A DNA stretch of 64,000 nucleotides from Gorsachius magnificus (taxonomy: Eukaryota; Chordata; Aves; Pelecaniformes; Ardeidae): NCBI GenBank assembly GCA_034008185.1, contig CM067081.1, positions 69,244,054 to 69,308,053 of the forward strand, given 5' to 3'. Shown here in pieces: positions 10,376-24,938 of this stretch (within the stretch, counting starts at the first letter, position 1; the number at the start of each line of letters is the position of its first letter). Under the pieces are notes generated by a model. The model had not been told where the DNA came from. It did no database searches and was given only the letters and a program-made list of their open reading frames with translations. The position numbers and the translations under genes are program-made.

Positions 10376-11974
10376 CGAGAGCCCTTCCTCATATATGTAT
10401 GTATATGTATGATGTATGCTACCGTTACTTTTCTCTGCACAAATAACTGCACCACAGGTGCTATTATCACCTACTGACCTCGTAGGCCCTTGCAAACTCT
10501 GTTCTTCTCCTCCAGCAGTGCCATGGCTGGTGTTGCCCACCCCACCCTTGATCTGTGACACCATCGCCAAAGCTACTCACTCCCCTTGTTCCCAGGTTTC
10601 CTGCTTCAGACAATCATTGTTGCCCATTCTCCCCTGCTTTCCTAATCAACTGCACTCATTTCCCCGGCTGATGATCTCCATGGTTATTTACTATAATAAC
10701 TGGTTTCACGTCTGCTAAAGGGGGCTGTAACAGAACTACTGGGAGTGTCATGCGCTGAGGATGGAGATTCTGCATCCCTGCACATGGCAAGTGGTCAGAT
10801 CCTTGTTTCACTCTCTCAATCTGCAAATTAATACTACCCTCAACTGCAAAACATGTCCTTTACCTTCCAAGGAAGAGGTTGGCACTAGTACAATATTCTT
10901 TAACAGCCTAATTTTGCTCTAGTTATGCTGGTTTTGACAATTACATCCAGGAAAAGCAACACAGCTATTTGAAATAATTCTCTAGATTTCCTTCTAATTC
11001 TAATTCCAAGGGGTCCAACACATGTCTGGGACAGTTAGTACCAAGATACAAACTATCTAGCAATGATTCACTATTAAGGCCAGGCCCCTTCAAGTCAGTA
11101 TTTGTTAAATATGGATATTGCAAATTCAGCTCACTTTTGAGCCACACTTTCACTTCTGAGATTTCTGACAGAAGAATCCTTCAGAGTGCAATGAGTAAGT
11201 AGGGACAGATGTAGTAAGAGCCAGCATGAAGCCTGTCCAGTGTGAATTCTGTCACCTCAGAGAGAAAAGGATGATGTAGTCTTATAAAATTCCACCATTC
11301 TGGAAAGACCAAAACTAATCGAGCAATACCTGTACCTCCCTAAGGAAAGGTCAAAGTAAAATGAATACTGAGTTAACAAGATGATTCAGCAGGCTGGAAT
11401 CGTATTTCTTTTAACTTGACATTTAGACTGAATTACCATCCTGAACTTACTCAGCAAGCAACGGAGCTCAAAGCAAATCCATTTAGTTTTATATTGAGTC
11501 AATCCAAAATGTGCCAGGCTGACATGACTAAGCACCTACTGAGCCTTGACCATCCTGGAGAATGGAAGCGTGATCAGGGCAGAAGAGCTTTTTCATTACT
11601 GAATAGTGAAAGAAAACATGCAAAAAGAAAAGGCTCCCAGAGTAGCATGCAATTAGTAAAAGGCCAAGGCCATATTGCCAACCACAGTTACAAATTTTCT
11701 TTGTAAAAAGCTTAAAGACTGATGCAGAAAGGCCAGGTTGAAATGATGTGGAAGTCAGTTCTTTCAACTTGACATTTAGACTGAACTAATATCCTGAACT
11801 TCAGTAAGCAAGAGAAAGGCCTTTAAAGGCTTTTAGTGAGCGCTTGCAAGCCATACCAATAGAGAAACTAGAAAGCAATATCCAGGTGAATTAGTTGAGT
11901 GAACTTTCCTAAAGACAGGTGTTTTTAAAGGGCCAGCTCCTAGCAAAGGCACCAAAGTAAAGCAGAGTCCTTCT
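10376..11974. other. Noncoding stretch, nothing recognised
   Basis: Inferred intron 2 sequence. The short phrase 'tcaacttgacatttagactgaa' occurs near both 11412 and 11764, a small local duplication of about 22 bases. No gene was seen. Confidence 0.45.
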
Positions 11975-12329
11975 GGTTTAGTCTGGAGAAGAGAAGGCCC
12001 TCTACAACTGCCTGACAGGAGGCTGTAGCGAGGTGGGGGTCGGTCTCTTCTCCCAGGTAATGGGCAATAGGACAAGGGGAAATGGCCTCAAGTTGCACCG
12101 GGGGAGGTTTAGGTTGGACATGAGGAAAAAAATTTTCACCAAAAGGGTTGCCAGGCACTGGAACAGGCTGCCCAGGGAGGTGGTGGAGTCCTCATCCCTG
12201 GAGGTATTTAAAAGCCGGGCAGACAAGGTGCTTAGGGACATGGTTTAGTGATGGGATGGCAGAGTTAGGTTAATGGTTGGACTTGATCTTAAAGGTCTTT
12301 TCTAACCTAAATGATTCTATGATTCTATC
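11975..12329 (+). mobile_element. CR1 LINE 3' fragment
   Basis: This is the RT C-terminus and 3' UTR of the same CR1 subtype as the young copy at 787-4625, starting in the words for FSLEKR. It has a small internal deletion (the LRGDLI words are missing), then encodes [19 protein letters not shown] and [17 protein letters not shown]. It ends 'ttggacttgatcttaaaggtc...' and ATGATTCTATGATTCTATC. It is severely 5'-truncated and noncoding in effect. Confidence 0.93.
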
Positions 12330-13384
12330 CTATCATGTTTAACTAGGGAGAGCTATGATCAGAAACTAGCGAAGATATGGTCAGAAAATAGTGGCAATAC
12401 TCATTCTATTTTCTGTGCAAGGCTTTACAGACTTATAACCAACTTTTAAGCATGTTCAATGAAATTGAACATGCTTATAATTGATTATTACTAGGAATGA
12501 AAAAAATGCATATACTTCAGTGTTTGCTGTGTACGGAAAGCTCCATTCATCATAGGAATGTTTGCTCAATTATTTTTGTTGTAAATTTAGGCTCAGAATA
12601 TTTATGAATTTCTTTCTTTTCTACTTCTGTGCAGGCTGGTTGTATTCACATTTTGTTTATATTTAATCTTTTATAGGACAGTTATAAGTAGCAAACTCTC
12701 AGCTAAATGGAAATTTCTCTTTCCACATTTTTGGGGCAGTTTCAGGCAAAGTGTTACATTACCAGATAAAATGGATGTTACAGCCTTCTGAAACATTGCA
12801 GTGTTGTGCCTCTTCTGCCTGTTACGTGACTGGAAACAAAACAGTCCAGTATTACTGAGAACCCCTTAGTAAACACCTTGCATGCCTTTTATTATCTGAG
12901 AAGCTGTTTAGTTGATAGATCTCCCATTTGAATTTAGATTGCCACTCTTAAGTACAGCAGGTCTGGAATAGACCCTAAAGGCAGCCCTAGCACATAACTC
13001 AGCCGTGATTAATCTAGCTGCTTAGCAGGTGTCAGTTGTACTACTAAAAGTCAAACGATCACCCATTCATTGTAAACTCCGATGACTCTACCTCAAGTCA
13101 GAGACTGTTGTTCATTGTTTTAAGATGCATTTGGCATAGACATTTTAAAAGAAGCAGCATGGGAAAAAAAAAAGATGCTTAATGAACAGGAAAGCAAAGA
13201 CTCAGATCCCTAAATCTTAAAAATTATGAGTGCATGTTCATTCTTTTTACTTTTATATGTTGTAATAACAAAGGAAGAATGAATTAAGGCCACAAAGGGG
13301 ACAGTAGTTACAATGAATGAAAACTGTATGAAATAGAAAAGTTGGAGAGTCAATGGATTAAGCGTCATCTTCTTAAAAATAACT
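12330..13384. other. Noncoding stretch
   Basis: Apart from the hairpin listed separately, I see nothing recognisable in this inferred intron 2 sequence. Confidence 0.45.
12447..12477. repeat. Perfect 14-bp inverted repeat with 3-base loop
   Basis: The arms TAAGCATGTTCAAT and ATTGAACATGCTTA are exact reverse complements separated by GAA. DNA or RNA from this site could form a tight hairpin. No repeat family or gene signal surrounds it. Confidence 0.9.
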
Positions 13385-13455
13385 TGAGAAACAGAGTGGC
13401 AGTGTTGGACTTGATGATCTTAAAGGCCTTTTCCAACCTAAAGGATCCTATGAAT
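13385..13455 (+). mobile_element. CR1 LINE tail fragment
   Basis: Only the last 70 or so bases of a CR1 are present: 'gagtggcagtgttggacttg' then 'atgatcttaaaggccttttcc', 'aacctaaaggatcctatgaat'. This is a very short 5'-truncated insertion. Confidence 0.85.
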
Positions 13456-16400
13456 ACACTTTATGCACATGACTCCAAAGGAAACATTGGCTACTTACAA
13501 TCATATATTTTTCTTTTTTATCATTCACCTGCCCAGAGAGACATTGATTTACTGCATTAAGGTTTCCTGAGATTTTTAAGTTGAAGATCTCTGTAATTAA
13601 GCAGCTGAAGAGTTCATCTGACAACTGCATTACTAGTGAAGAGAAATTCAAATGGAACACATGCCTGATAAGAAGAGATGCAAAACTCTCTATGTGGTGT
13701 GACAGATCGGTATCGTTTCTTCTGGGAAGGTTCGGACAAGCACTTCTTCAGTCACGGAGGCTCCTTGTAAAACTGAAGTATCAGGTGCAAACTAGAAAGT
13801 GCCTGAGCAGTCTCTCTTTTCTTCCAGCAGGACCAGATGTTTTGAAGAGCCATATGGTAGTACTTAATTAAAAACAAAAAAAAGCACCTCAGAAGCCTCT
13901 ACTCTAAATACTTCACGAGGACTGTTCCCACTCTGCTGGAAGCTGCTCTCCATCGGGGTGCAGCGTGTTCGCCCCAGACCTGCCCAGGCGCAGCTGCCCG
14001 GCCCGCACAAGCTGCTCTGAGTCCCTGCTGCTGCCAAGGCAGCGGCACCATTCCCTTCCTCCCACTCCAGCCTTGCCTTCCCGCCTTATACCCCTGCCAC
14101 ACGTGCAAAAACAAGATTAATTTTCAGCCAGCTGATCGCCCCAGCATTTAATCCACCTGAGTTACACTGGGTATTGACCCCTGTAGGATTACTTTCTATC
14201 AAGGCTAGTAAGTAAAGGCACTCAGAATATTGTCAACCTATTTTTGTTGACTCAGATTAATAAAATGCTGCCTGAGATACAAGTTTGTGTGTTCAAAATA
14301 TTTTTGGCCCTATTTCTGCCATAATTTTTCACTTGTGACAGTGGCCCTCACTTTACCATCAAGCCTGCTGAGATAAGTAGAGCCAGCTGCACAGTAAGAT
14401 ACTTGCAACTTGTAGTATGACCCCAGTTTTAACCTACTGAAGAACACAGAAGCCAATTTCTCCTGCCTCACCATGAGACAGAGCCAAGTAGTGTGCAAAG
14501 CAGCAACAACTCAGTAAAGGGGAAGGATTCAATAAAATATCCCAGCTGTTTATTTTAATAACAAAGGAAAAAACAAGTATAGACCAAAAAAACCCCAAAC
14601 CCCTGTAATAATACTGATTTGGATTGACTGTAAGAACGTGACAGAATGCACAAATAGAACATGAAAATTAGTGTAACTTTTCAACGCTTCTTTGCCATAC
14701 TGATGAGGCTCAGTAAGTATGTGCACCTTTACACTTGTTAAACCCCGAGGGCAATGAACTATTATGTGAATGTGAGGGCTGCACATTTATTACCATATCA
14801 CGTCATGCATACTGAGCAAGGTGGTGAAGATGGAGACGGTGGAAAAAGTTGTTGGTAGAACCACAGAAACCCTGTCGGCATTTTTAAAGCCGGCTGCACT
14901 GCAACAATAGAAGTGTTTAATTTGCAAAGAGGCAAATTACAGATCGATTAGGGCCAAAATTATTCCTAGTGTGACATTTTTGCACTGGGAAACTGAATCA
15001 CAAAAATGAAAGCATTCTGTGGGAACATGCAAATTCGAGACATTTCTGGTGGTACCCAAGTTTCCCTGGGCTTCTCTCTTGTTGCTTGACAATATGCCTG
15101 ACAGAGATCTAAAATGCCTGGGCTTTTAGTGCCTAGTTACCTCACACAGCTATTTTATTCAGGACACTGGATCTCACAGGCATTTTAGCTCATCAGCTCC
15201 AAGGATTTCCAGGCCCTTTTGTTCCACATCATTTTAGCTAAGCAGCGGCTGCACAAGGGCACCAGGACCCCAAGTAGTTTCAGGGTCAAGAGGAGATTGC
15301 TTTATTTTTAACATCTAAATGTCTCAGTGGAGGATTATGACAAAATAAAATACTGCTGACTTCCTGATCTGTGAAAAATAGTGAGGAGGTTAAGATTCAT
15401 GTGTCCCCCCTGCCTTATTCAAGACAAGAAATCTCTCCATCAAAAATTTCAAACTGGGAAAAGACCAGAAAGTCTATTTCACAACCAGTTCTATTTAAAA
15501 TAGCACCCACAATTGTCTGAAGTCAAGGAAGAAAGCCAGAAACTTAGATTTATGTGCACACAATTAACTTTTTTATACAATGAGCTGCCTTTAAGGAAGA
15601 AAAGGAAATTCCAGTTTTCTTAACACACCCATTAAAATCAAAATTAAACCTCCGTGGAAAAGAAAGACATAGAACAGATGTGTATTTTTAAAAGCACAAA
15701 TAGCTAAGTTTATACTAGTAAATAAAAACACTCCACAAAGTGAGATAAAGCTCTTGTCCCTGATCATCCATCCTGCTGAACTGTTGGCATCCTTGGCTCC
15801 CCAGCACAGATTTGCCCTAGCACTCTCTAAGACAATGCCCTCAAGCCACTGTGTGATAGACAGAAAGCATCAGTGACAGCTCCCAGTAGGCAGCATGGAC
15901 AAGGCTGCACCAGGTTTGGCTCCCTCCTTTCTACATAGTCCTCTGACTTGTGCCACAGACTTGCAGTTGCCAACATCTCTGCTATATAGATCAGGGCATA
16001 GCATATCAACCCTCAGCTTCACACTGTGAGAGCTCCACACTGTAAGATCTGGAAGACAGCCCACATGTCACTTCAGACACCTTGATTTGGGCAAATAAAG
16101 AAAATATGAACTGCCATGTTTGAGGTCCACAGGGAAGCTACATAAGGTGCAGAGGATGCTCAAGGCCAAACACTGCATAGTGTGGACATGGGCAACTTGT
16201 ACCATTTGCTTCAAGGCCAAGGAAGGTCCCTGACCATGTGAAAACATGTCAGCATTGAATCTGCGGAGTTATCTGCATGCATGCTCCTGGGTGCAGAGTC
16301 CACACAAGCACAAAAAAAAATATCTTCTGCTTCTAGAGTGTGTTCAGTTTGAAAGAGTGACCTGCCCACTTCACATAAATGTTAAGTATTGAAGTATATA

Positions 16401-19400
16401 CTGTGAAGATAGCAGTACCTCGCATCACTACCAAAATGTTGTACTTATTCTCATTTAATGTGTTATATTCATATTACACATGGGTTTGCCTCCACTGAAA
16501 ATAAGTGTAGGTTTCATAGGGGAAGTATACATGTGCCATTTAAGTCTAACTCTTTAGCAGGTTATAATAGTCACCATAAACAAATATAGGACATAGTAGG
16601 TGATAAAAATATTAGCATACGAGTAGTAGTTGAGCAAAATTAGTATCTATTACAGGCAGGTTAGTCCACCTTACCTTTAGTCACATTAGATCACATTCTG
16701 ATCCTAAGCTATGGGATCAGAAAACATTTAAGACTTAAGACAGTAACGAAGTAGGCTTTGTCACCTTTTGTTTGTGGATGAAATAGCTTTAGTACTAAGT
16801 AGCTAGGGAATCTAATATTTACCTTATTTTAATTGTGATAAAAAGTACGATCAATCTCACGACTTTGTATAGTTTAATACATTTCTATTATTGAGATAAT
16901 AAAAGGCTGACAGCTCAATTGCATTCCTCTGGCCATAAACCTTGAATCCATGTTTATGCAGAGGTTCTCATGCAGATGTACAAGTTATTCAACTGAACTA
17001 GCCAAAAAATCCTACCTAGCTGGTAAGATTAGAAACCAATGAAACAATGGATTAGAAACTTTGAAACAATGTTTGTTCTAGATTTTATGTATTTACCTTT
17101 CTTCTTTTATGTGTTTTTGATTTTCATTCTGTAAGCACACAATCATCCTTTGCATCCGTTTCATATCTCTGTAGCATGTGGATTTGTCATGTCCTACTGG
17201 CATGTCATCACTCTTCACTACATGATTAAGTTCTCTGGTAAAATTCTTTCCCTCTGTTACTGCCAAGTATACTGCCTCAGGTACTATAGCTTGAGCTCTC
17301 AGGATTTTCAGCAGTGGAAGAGAGACTTAAATGATGGCAGTAGCTGCTACAAACATCCATGGCCAAATCCTGTAGTTGCAAGTAACACAGGACTAACATG
17401 GAGGTAGAGTAATGGTGGAAAAAGTCAAAGCAACATCCTTGGTAACCCTCTTTGCTTGACCGGGAAAAAAGCAGAACTACATTTTGGACTGTGACTGAGA
17501 ACTTCACTATAGTCATTATGGTTTAGGTACAGTGAACCAAGGCCCTCTGCTTTGACTTCCCACCCGGACAGTGCTGCTGGCTGGGGACTGGAGCAAGTAC
17601 TCGCACACAGTGGCACGGTTGATGTGATACCAAGCGCGTGGTGGTCACCAGAGAAGGAAACCCTTTGGCATTGCACATTTGTTCTTTTCTCACTGCACAG
17701 CAGCGTCCCTTTGCAGATACACCCTCAGAAGTGCTTCTCTGGGGGACACTGCCACAGTGCTACATGTAGGACAATTTATTTTGCTCAAGCTTTCTGCCAG
17801 GGATTCTGCCTGAGGTCGCAAGTTGGTCTCTTAAGTGGAGTCAAACTATGGGAGAGTAAGTGTGGCTCGGTTCTCAGTGCTGAAATGTAAGTACACGAAA
17901 CCACATTCTTTACCCTGCAGAACACCCACCTGTTCATTTAACCTTTCCCGTTTTATAACTGGTGAGCAAACAAAAAATCTTGTGCTTTTTTTAATCAGGA
18001 AAAAACTTTACTAAACCACCCCCTGAACTGAGACATCGTGACTGCTTGGTATTGATGTTCACCATTTGCTGTAAACTGAAAGACTTGTGAGACCACAGCC
18101 TATTCTTTATGGACATAATGCACCCAGAGATTAAAGCATCAGATCTTAAATTTCTATTAGCTTGTTATTAAAGATTGTGACAGGCTTATTTCCTCCCTAG
18201 TTTATCTAAAGAATGAAAAATGGCAAACCCAATGAAATCCTATTTTCTGGCCAGCCATTAATGTGATTTACAATGAATTTGTACAGTGCCTGATTTATGC
18301 CAACGTTGTATTACTGCTTCTCTGCAAAATACAAACAATTAACTAATGATTTATGCTTATGCAAGCATGGGGGAAAGAAGATCTCAAGCCTGTTTCCCTT
18401 CCAGCATGCTCAGACCTCAAAAAAATGAAGATTAATCTATCTGGTCACATGGGCTTCAACAGTCAGTCAACGCTTTTTATTTAGAAATACAGAGAACAAA
18501 CCTGACTGAACATACCCGTCACCCATGAGCTAGACAAGTGTCTATGCAAGACCTGACAGCAGCTGAAGTTTCTAAACACTTTGAAAGGTATTTTACATTG
18601 GATTGACTCGCCATACCTTTATTCTCCGAAAAGCTGAGATGCTGAAATTACAAGCCTTGCAGCTATACACAAAGAAAAAATATTAGCAATCTCCTTTATT
18701 TCTCAGGGTTTCACAAGGTTTCACATTCTTCTCCACTGTTACAGAAAACACTGGATTTTGTGCCCTTGGGGCAGACTCCTTCAATAAAAACTGGTATTAA
18801 TGTAGCACACAAAACTGAAATCTTTTTATAGTTGAAAGCAGTGAACCCCAAAAATCAATGCTATATAGTGTCTCCATGATAGCTACACAACAATCTGTTC
18901 ACCTCCTGGGCAAACCCTAATAGTTATGAAAGAGTACAAGAATAACTTAGCTGTTTAAAAATTAAGCATGCTCGTAAATCTTCCTCCGAGCTAATCAAAG
19001 CAACTTTTTATTCCAGCATAATTCCCATTAAAAAAAAAAAAAAAAATCAGCTAAGAGGAAAAATCAGTGCTTGCTTCGTTGTAATATCCTTGAACAGAAA
19101 TGTAACGATAGAACTGTCTGAAATGTGAAATGTTGACATCTGAAAATTGCTTACGAAAGTGAAAACAAGTATTTTTAAAGTCCTCATGAAATGAATGCCA
19201 AAATTCAGTGTCAAAATGCTACAGATTTTGTTTCAATAGTTATGTTATGCTTGTATTTTGTATTATGACCTATCATTAAATAACAATGACATAATGGCAC
19301 AATCATTTAACTATCATACCATTTTTCTGAAAATCATTGAAAACAGGTACTATTTTTTTATAAAGAAATTATTGATAAACTGTAACCTCTTTTCAAGATG

Positions 19401-22400
19401 AAAGTGTTTCCCTGTTTTGTTGTAATACAACAATTTACTTCTTACATGTCTGCAGCTGACAAAAGTTGTCTGCTTTGGGAAAAACTTCCTTGGATGTGAC
19501 TTTCTTTCTGTATTCACTGTGGAGGGAATGTAGTCAAAAAAATTAAACTACATAGATGCTGAAAATGCCTTAAATTCTCACATTTCTCAATACTACATGT
19601 TTTCCTACCGTAGAGCAGGAATAGTAGTATCATCTTCACAAAGCACAGCACTGGAAAACCTGTGTATATTCACAGCATTTTCAAACTGTCAAAAGGAAAA
19701 ATTTATGGAAATCTCTTCACGGAAAGATGAAGGAGGCGATCTATGTATGCAAAAAATGGTGTCAGGGTAAAGGAGAAAAAGGAAGCAATGGGACTCATGG
19801 TCTGTAAAAGATGAGCGTGGTTACAGAAATGATCAGAAAAATTTTAAACAGAAAAAGAGCTGATATGCTAAGAAGCTTATATTTATGAAAGACCATTTAC
19901 AGATTATGACCTGATTCTAAATAAATTACATATGCGACAGCATTTACTTCTTGCGAAATGGTGAGAGCAGTGATTTTTTGCCTTTTTTTTTCGAGTATTC
20001 CATGAATTTTATTAATAATTTTCAAAATAGCTAACACCTCACCTACAAAATTCTGAGAAATTTCATCATAGAAGAAGGCAAGAAAACTTCAGAATAACCA
20101 GACCTTCAAATAACTGATCACTGATACATACTATATGCAGCCCAATGGATTTCAGTGCTCCTCTTCTCTGAAACAAGTAAGCTATTTGCTTTTCTACTTG
20201 AGAAATCATCTAGAAATTCAGAGAAAACATACTATTATATAGGAATATCAATGCTCTCATAATTTAAAGTCCATTCTTCTACCAAAAATCCCAAATCAAA
20301 CAATAAAACCTCATGTCCCGAGTGTTGTTATCACAGAATGTTCCTGCTACCAGAGAATCCAAAAAACAGCCTGTTGCCAGCTTTATGTTTTAGCTGTGCA
20401 GTGGCTTGCATGTGCAGAATTTGGCAAAGGTCAAACAACTGCCCAGTAAGGATACGTTGAATATTGATTGCTGTGCGCCAGTTGAAGGCTGTACAGAAAA
20501 CTTGGAAATACTGATTTTGATTATGTTCTTGATGATGCTGGTTGTAAGCTGTATGATTACATTACTTTGTAACATTTGATAATTCAGCAGACCCCTTTAA
20601 TTACATTTTGCTAAGATTTATCCCAATTCTCTCAGCCTAACATGAGACTTATATTTTAATTAAGTTCTCATATCCTCATGATGATGTGACAGAAAACATC
20701 TATCCATTCATATGCAAATTGAATCTCATTTTCCTTGTGAATTATATGTAATTATTATATCTTTATGGCAAGCCTTAAAAAGGAAAGGCAATGTTATTTA
20801 TCATTCTTCCTCTATACCACTAGAAGCTAGGAAAGAAAGTATACATGAAGATCCAAAGGGAAGAAATAAAATCTATGAACACAGAGTAAAAAAATAGCAA
20901 GATATGGTTATCTAATGAGTATAGCTGACTGTTCAAGCAGTTAAGGTCAAACATATTTGAAATTTAGTCAGATCCTAAATGTACTTGATCACATTTGAAT
21001 GAGATGAATCACAGGAACCAAAGGACCAAGTCTACATCATCTTCACCTGAATTACATTTCTTAGGACTTCTTTGTTTCATTAAATAACTAGAAATATTTT
21101 GAGCTTTGCTTCTAAAAGGCCTATGACTACAAACCTGGTTTTATTTAGGGCTTTTAGAGAATCAAGTTAATGGTACATAACTGCTTTATCAATTTTATCA
21201 ACATAAGTAATAACTTCAGTGCCATCAAGGACAAAGTTTCAGAAAATCAAGTTTCTCTATAAATAGGTATATGAAGCATATGAAGGAATGATGGAACAAT
21301 TATTACTTTTCCATCCTACTCTTTCTATTATGTGAAGATAGTTTCTTTTCAGTTTAAATCACTGAGCATTCTGCCCTAATGTGTTGTCTTCCTACAAAAA
21401 ATAATTTCCAAATGAGCTGGAGAACTGGAAATGGTCACAGAAGCTCTCTTTCTACTTTATAATCCCTTCCTGACTACTTTTAATGAACAACGATGCAATA
21501 ATTGCTTTTAGGGATATTTTTAACTGTTCCAAATAGTACAGGCATAAAGCAGGATTAAGAAATCAGAAGCCATAAAAATCTACATCTCTTCTTTCCTTTT
21601 TCCCTCAGACTGTCTCTGTGGGCACGGGAGATTTCAAAACCACCACTGTTGTTTATATCCAGCGCTTTAAAAAATATACTAGAGCTGAAATCTCACCACA
21701 CAGAATTCAAAATTAGTTTCTTCAGGTTTGTAATCAAGTCACAGTTTCACTCTGGGGCATTACTTCTTAAATAAGAGACAGAAGCACTTTTCCTCCACTA
21801 AATTTGGTAATTTGAAGTCTGGAAGAGGAGTAAGAGAGAGAGGACCAGGCAGCTCTCTGCAGCATAACTCTGACTGTCCCTGTTCCCCTACTCAGCCAGG
21901 TTTAGGGGATGGGATAAAGAAAGGTGATCTGGTTCTCCTATGACACACGGAAGTCAGAAATTATGTGGCACTTTTCAAAAGAAAAAAAAAAAAAAGTTGC
22001 TGTAAAGGGAAATAGTCAGGTGATTCCACCACCAGAGCCCACATTTTGGTCAGTAGTTAAACTAGCAGTTTATGAGGATTTAAGCATTAGTGGGTGCACG
22101 ACGGGGTGCAGGACAAGGCATGCTGGTAAATCCAACTTCTGTCTCATATGGGCTAGTTGTAACATTTTCATTGAGTACTTTTTCTTGGTTTTTTTGTCAA
22201 AAAACAAAGTCAAAGTAGAACTGGAGTAAGGACATGAAAGAATGTAATAAATGTTTTCCATCTCTACTTTTTCCTTGCTGTTCTCAATTCAAAATTGAAA
22301 AAAAAAAAATGAACACAGCAGTACTCTCAGGTCAGGTCACAAGTCCATCTACTCCAGAACCCCATGAGACAGTATGACCACTGACCCCTTGCCCACCTTA

Positions 22401-24718
22401 ACATATGGTTTTTTGCACTGAGCAAGAATTGCATGGTCAAGTGTGTATTACACTATGTGTTTAAGTCTTTGTGCTCTGCTTACAATAATTTTTATTGTTT
22501 TCCATGTGCATGAAGAGCTGCTGAGCTTTGTTCAGGCACAGCTTTCGATGAAAGAAGACTGGCAATGAGATGAGCTAAGATGAGTCTCCACAAAACCAAT
22601 CCTGAAAACTTATCCTGAAACAATGTTCTGGGATTCTTCTTGTCCTTGGGCAGGATTTTTATGTGTAAGTGGGAGATAATGCAGACTGAAGAGATCTCTT
22701 AATAGTTTCACTAATTTTCATTAGGCTGGTTCATATGAGTTCTCTGGGCCACTCAGTGGAGGATTTTAATCAGATTGTGCCTTCTGTGCTACAGTGATCG
22801 CAATACTGATCTTTCTAATTCCACATTTGGGAGCCCACTTTTCAAAGTGTAAACAACTGACACTGACTTCATAAAGAACATTTTTCCAGAGGGAACACAA
22901 TGGCAGACTCACAGAGAAGCATCATAAGGCAAAAACTGGAAAAAAACCCCACCCTAATTTCTACTAGGAGAAATAAACCATTCTCAGTTTCCTTCCCTTG
23001 TTCTGTAGAATGTGTATGAATAAAAATATATGTGAATAATATTTTGTGAGGGAGAAAACTTTGCCCCTTTCTACTTACAGGTATCAGACACATCATCTCT
23101 AAAGGAAAACTTAAAGAAGAAACCAAATTTCAGCATCTGCAGGAATGGAAGAACAGGTTTCCTAAAAACAGGAAAGATCATCATGACTGAAAATATGGAC
23201 TCAGAGGGAAGAAAAGTCTAATAAAATATTTGTGTTTCTCTGTATCTTAAAATCTGACGCACTGCCAAGTCTCCTAATAGCTTCTGAAACCACAGGTTTT
23301 CTTTGGCTCTCCTTTTGAGCATTTTTTTTGCTTAGCACCTCTGAAATGCTCCCACTATTCAGAGCTAACTTTTTCTGGGACTCGTTCAAGCTGACCCACC
23401 TCTCAGGCTGGGCTGAGCTCGGCTCCTCCGAGTGTGTCGCACAAGGATGGCAGCAAAGGCATCTGTAGAACCAAACTCAACCATCCAGATAAAGTCATTC
23501 TGGAAAAAAAACCCATACCTCTAAAGAAAATAACTTGAGCAATTCCTAAGGGTCTTTGAACTTGATAAATGGCAAGAGCTCTCAGATAATAGTCCGGTCA
23601 TGTTGTAATACTGTTTAAAGGCATTTTCCATTAACATTATTCATACAGGGATGCTATTGACCTGTAATTCCTTGAAAAGACAATCTTTTATAAAACCTGT
23701 ATTACTGAAATCTTTGTGCCTTTTACCATTACACAGACTGCAGACAATTTCATAATGCCTCAAGTGACAGAATGCTGCATCACCTGACTAAATTTAGAGA
23801 AGAAAAAGAGAAAAGCAGACCTATAATTACTGTCCCTGCAAAGAGAAAATGCAGGTGCTGTGCCAATTCTTGCATTAACTATCCCAAATCTATTAAGATA
23901 TTTCTTCCACCTCAATTAATTTACATTGCAGTATTAATAACAGTGTAACTTCTGCACTCTTGATCTCAGGGCGCAATACCATTAATGCTACAATGCTCTG
24001 ACATAAAAACTTCTATGTGTCTTGCAAAAATATGAAATGCATATTTTAGAAAACATACCAAGCAGCTGAAACTGGGATAATGCACTTACTACATTCGCAA
24101 TGCTCCCGCATTTCTTCTAATATATTACACAGAGGGTCACAGAAGGTCTTTAATCTATGAGACCAGAATATTGCAAGATAATGAATTTTTTGCCTACGCC
24201 AGAAAGTAACAGCATTACAGTGAATGTAGTAACCTCTCTTAACTTTTTTTGTATTACCTTACCTACTCTTTGTAGTTTTATGTAAGAACTGCTGTACTTT
24301 TATTTGCATATTGCTCACCTCTTCCTCCGCTCTGAAACATGACATGCTGTAGTATTTCAAAGCCTGTATTTCAGTGACTGTATCATGATATGGTCTTTGG
24401 AAATCTATATATGGAAACTGAGGACTGATGAGTTTTCTGATTGAGTTTCTTTTTGCTGAAATATAATTTATCAAGGAAATCTTTTACAAATGCCAGGAAA
24501 GCATTAGATGTTTTGTGTAAAAATTTAGGGTTTAGCTATTTTAGACTTCACAAATGCTTGGGCAGCTGTTATGACCCTGAGTCATAACAACTTTAGAGAG
24601 GAGATACAATCTAATCCTCACTGGAGTTCCTTTGCATTTAACATGCTTTAGTTCCCTAAGACCTGCCCTCCAACAGGTTATGCAAGATCAGGTTTGATTC
24701 TTTTTCACTTCCACCATT
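13456..24718. other. Long noncoding stretch of inferred opsin intron 2
   Basis: More than 11 kb without a convincing exon on either strand. Contents noted are a GC-rich patch at 13921-14100, poly-A runs (for example near 19029) and a short CR1-like relic listed at 22320. Open frames are short and unlike known proteins. I looked specifically for the opsin helix 6-7 exon (words for CWMPYG and NPVIY on the minus strand) and did not find it. Confidence 0.5.
22320..22385 (+). mobile_element. Possible ancient CR1/L3-like tail fragment
   Basis: 'ggtcaggtcacaagtccatc' followed by 'tactccagaaccccatgaga' and 'cagtatgacca' resembles the widely shared old LINE tail 'gggtcagacc-aaggtccatc-tagcccagtatcctgtct'. 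It is short and diverged, so the assignment is weak. Confidence 0.35.
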
Positions 24719-24938
24719 TAGACATCAGGAAAAATTTTTTCACTGAAAAGGTTGTAAAGCATTGGACCAGGCTGCCCAGGGAAGTGGTTGAGTCCCCATC
24801 CCTGAAGGTATTTAAAAGACGGGCAGAGGAGGTGCTTAGGGACATGGTTTAGTGGTGGGATGGCAGGGTTAGGTTAACAGTTGGACTTGATGATCTTAAA
24901 GGTCTTTTCCAACCTAAATGATTCTGTGATTCTATGAT
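24719..24938 (+). mobile_element. CR1 LINE 3' fragment
   Basis: This is the C-terminal end of CR1 RT (LDIRKNFF, then [20 protein letters not shown] words) followed by the 3' UTR 'gttggacttgatgatcttaa' and tail repeats ATTCTGTGATTCTATGATT. It is the same subtype as the young copy. Confidence 0.93.
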
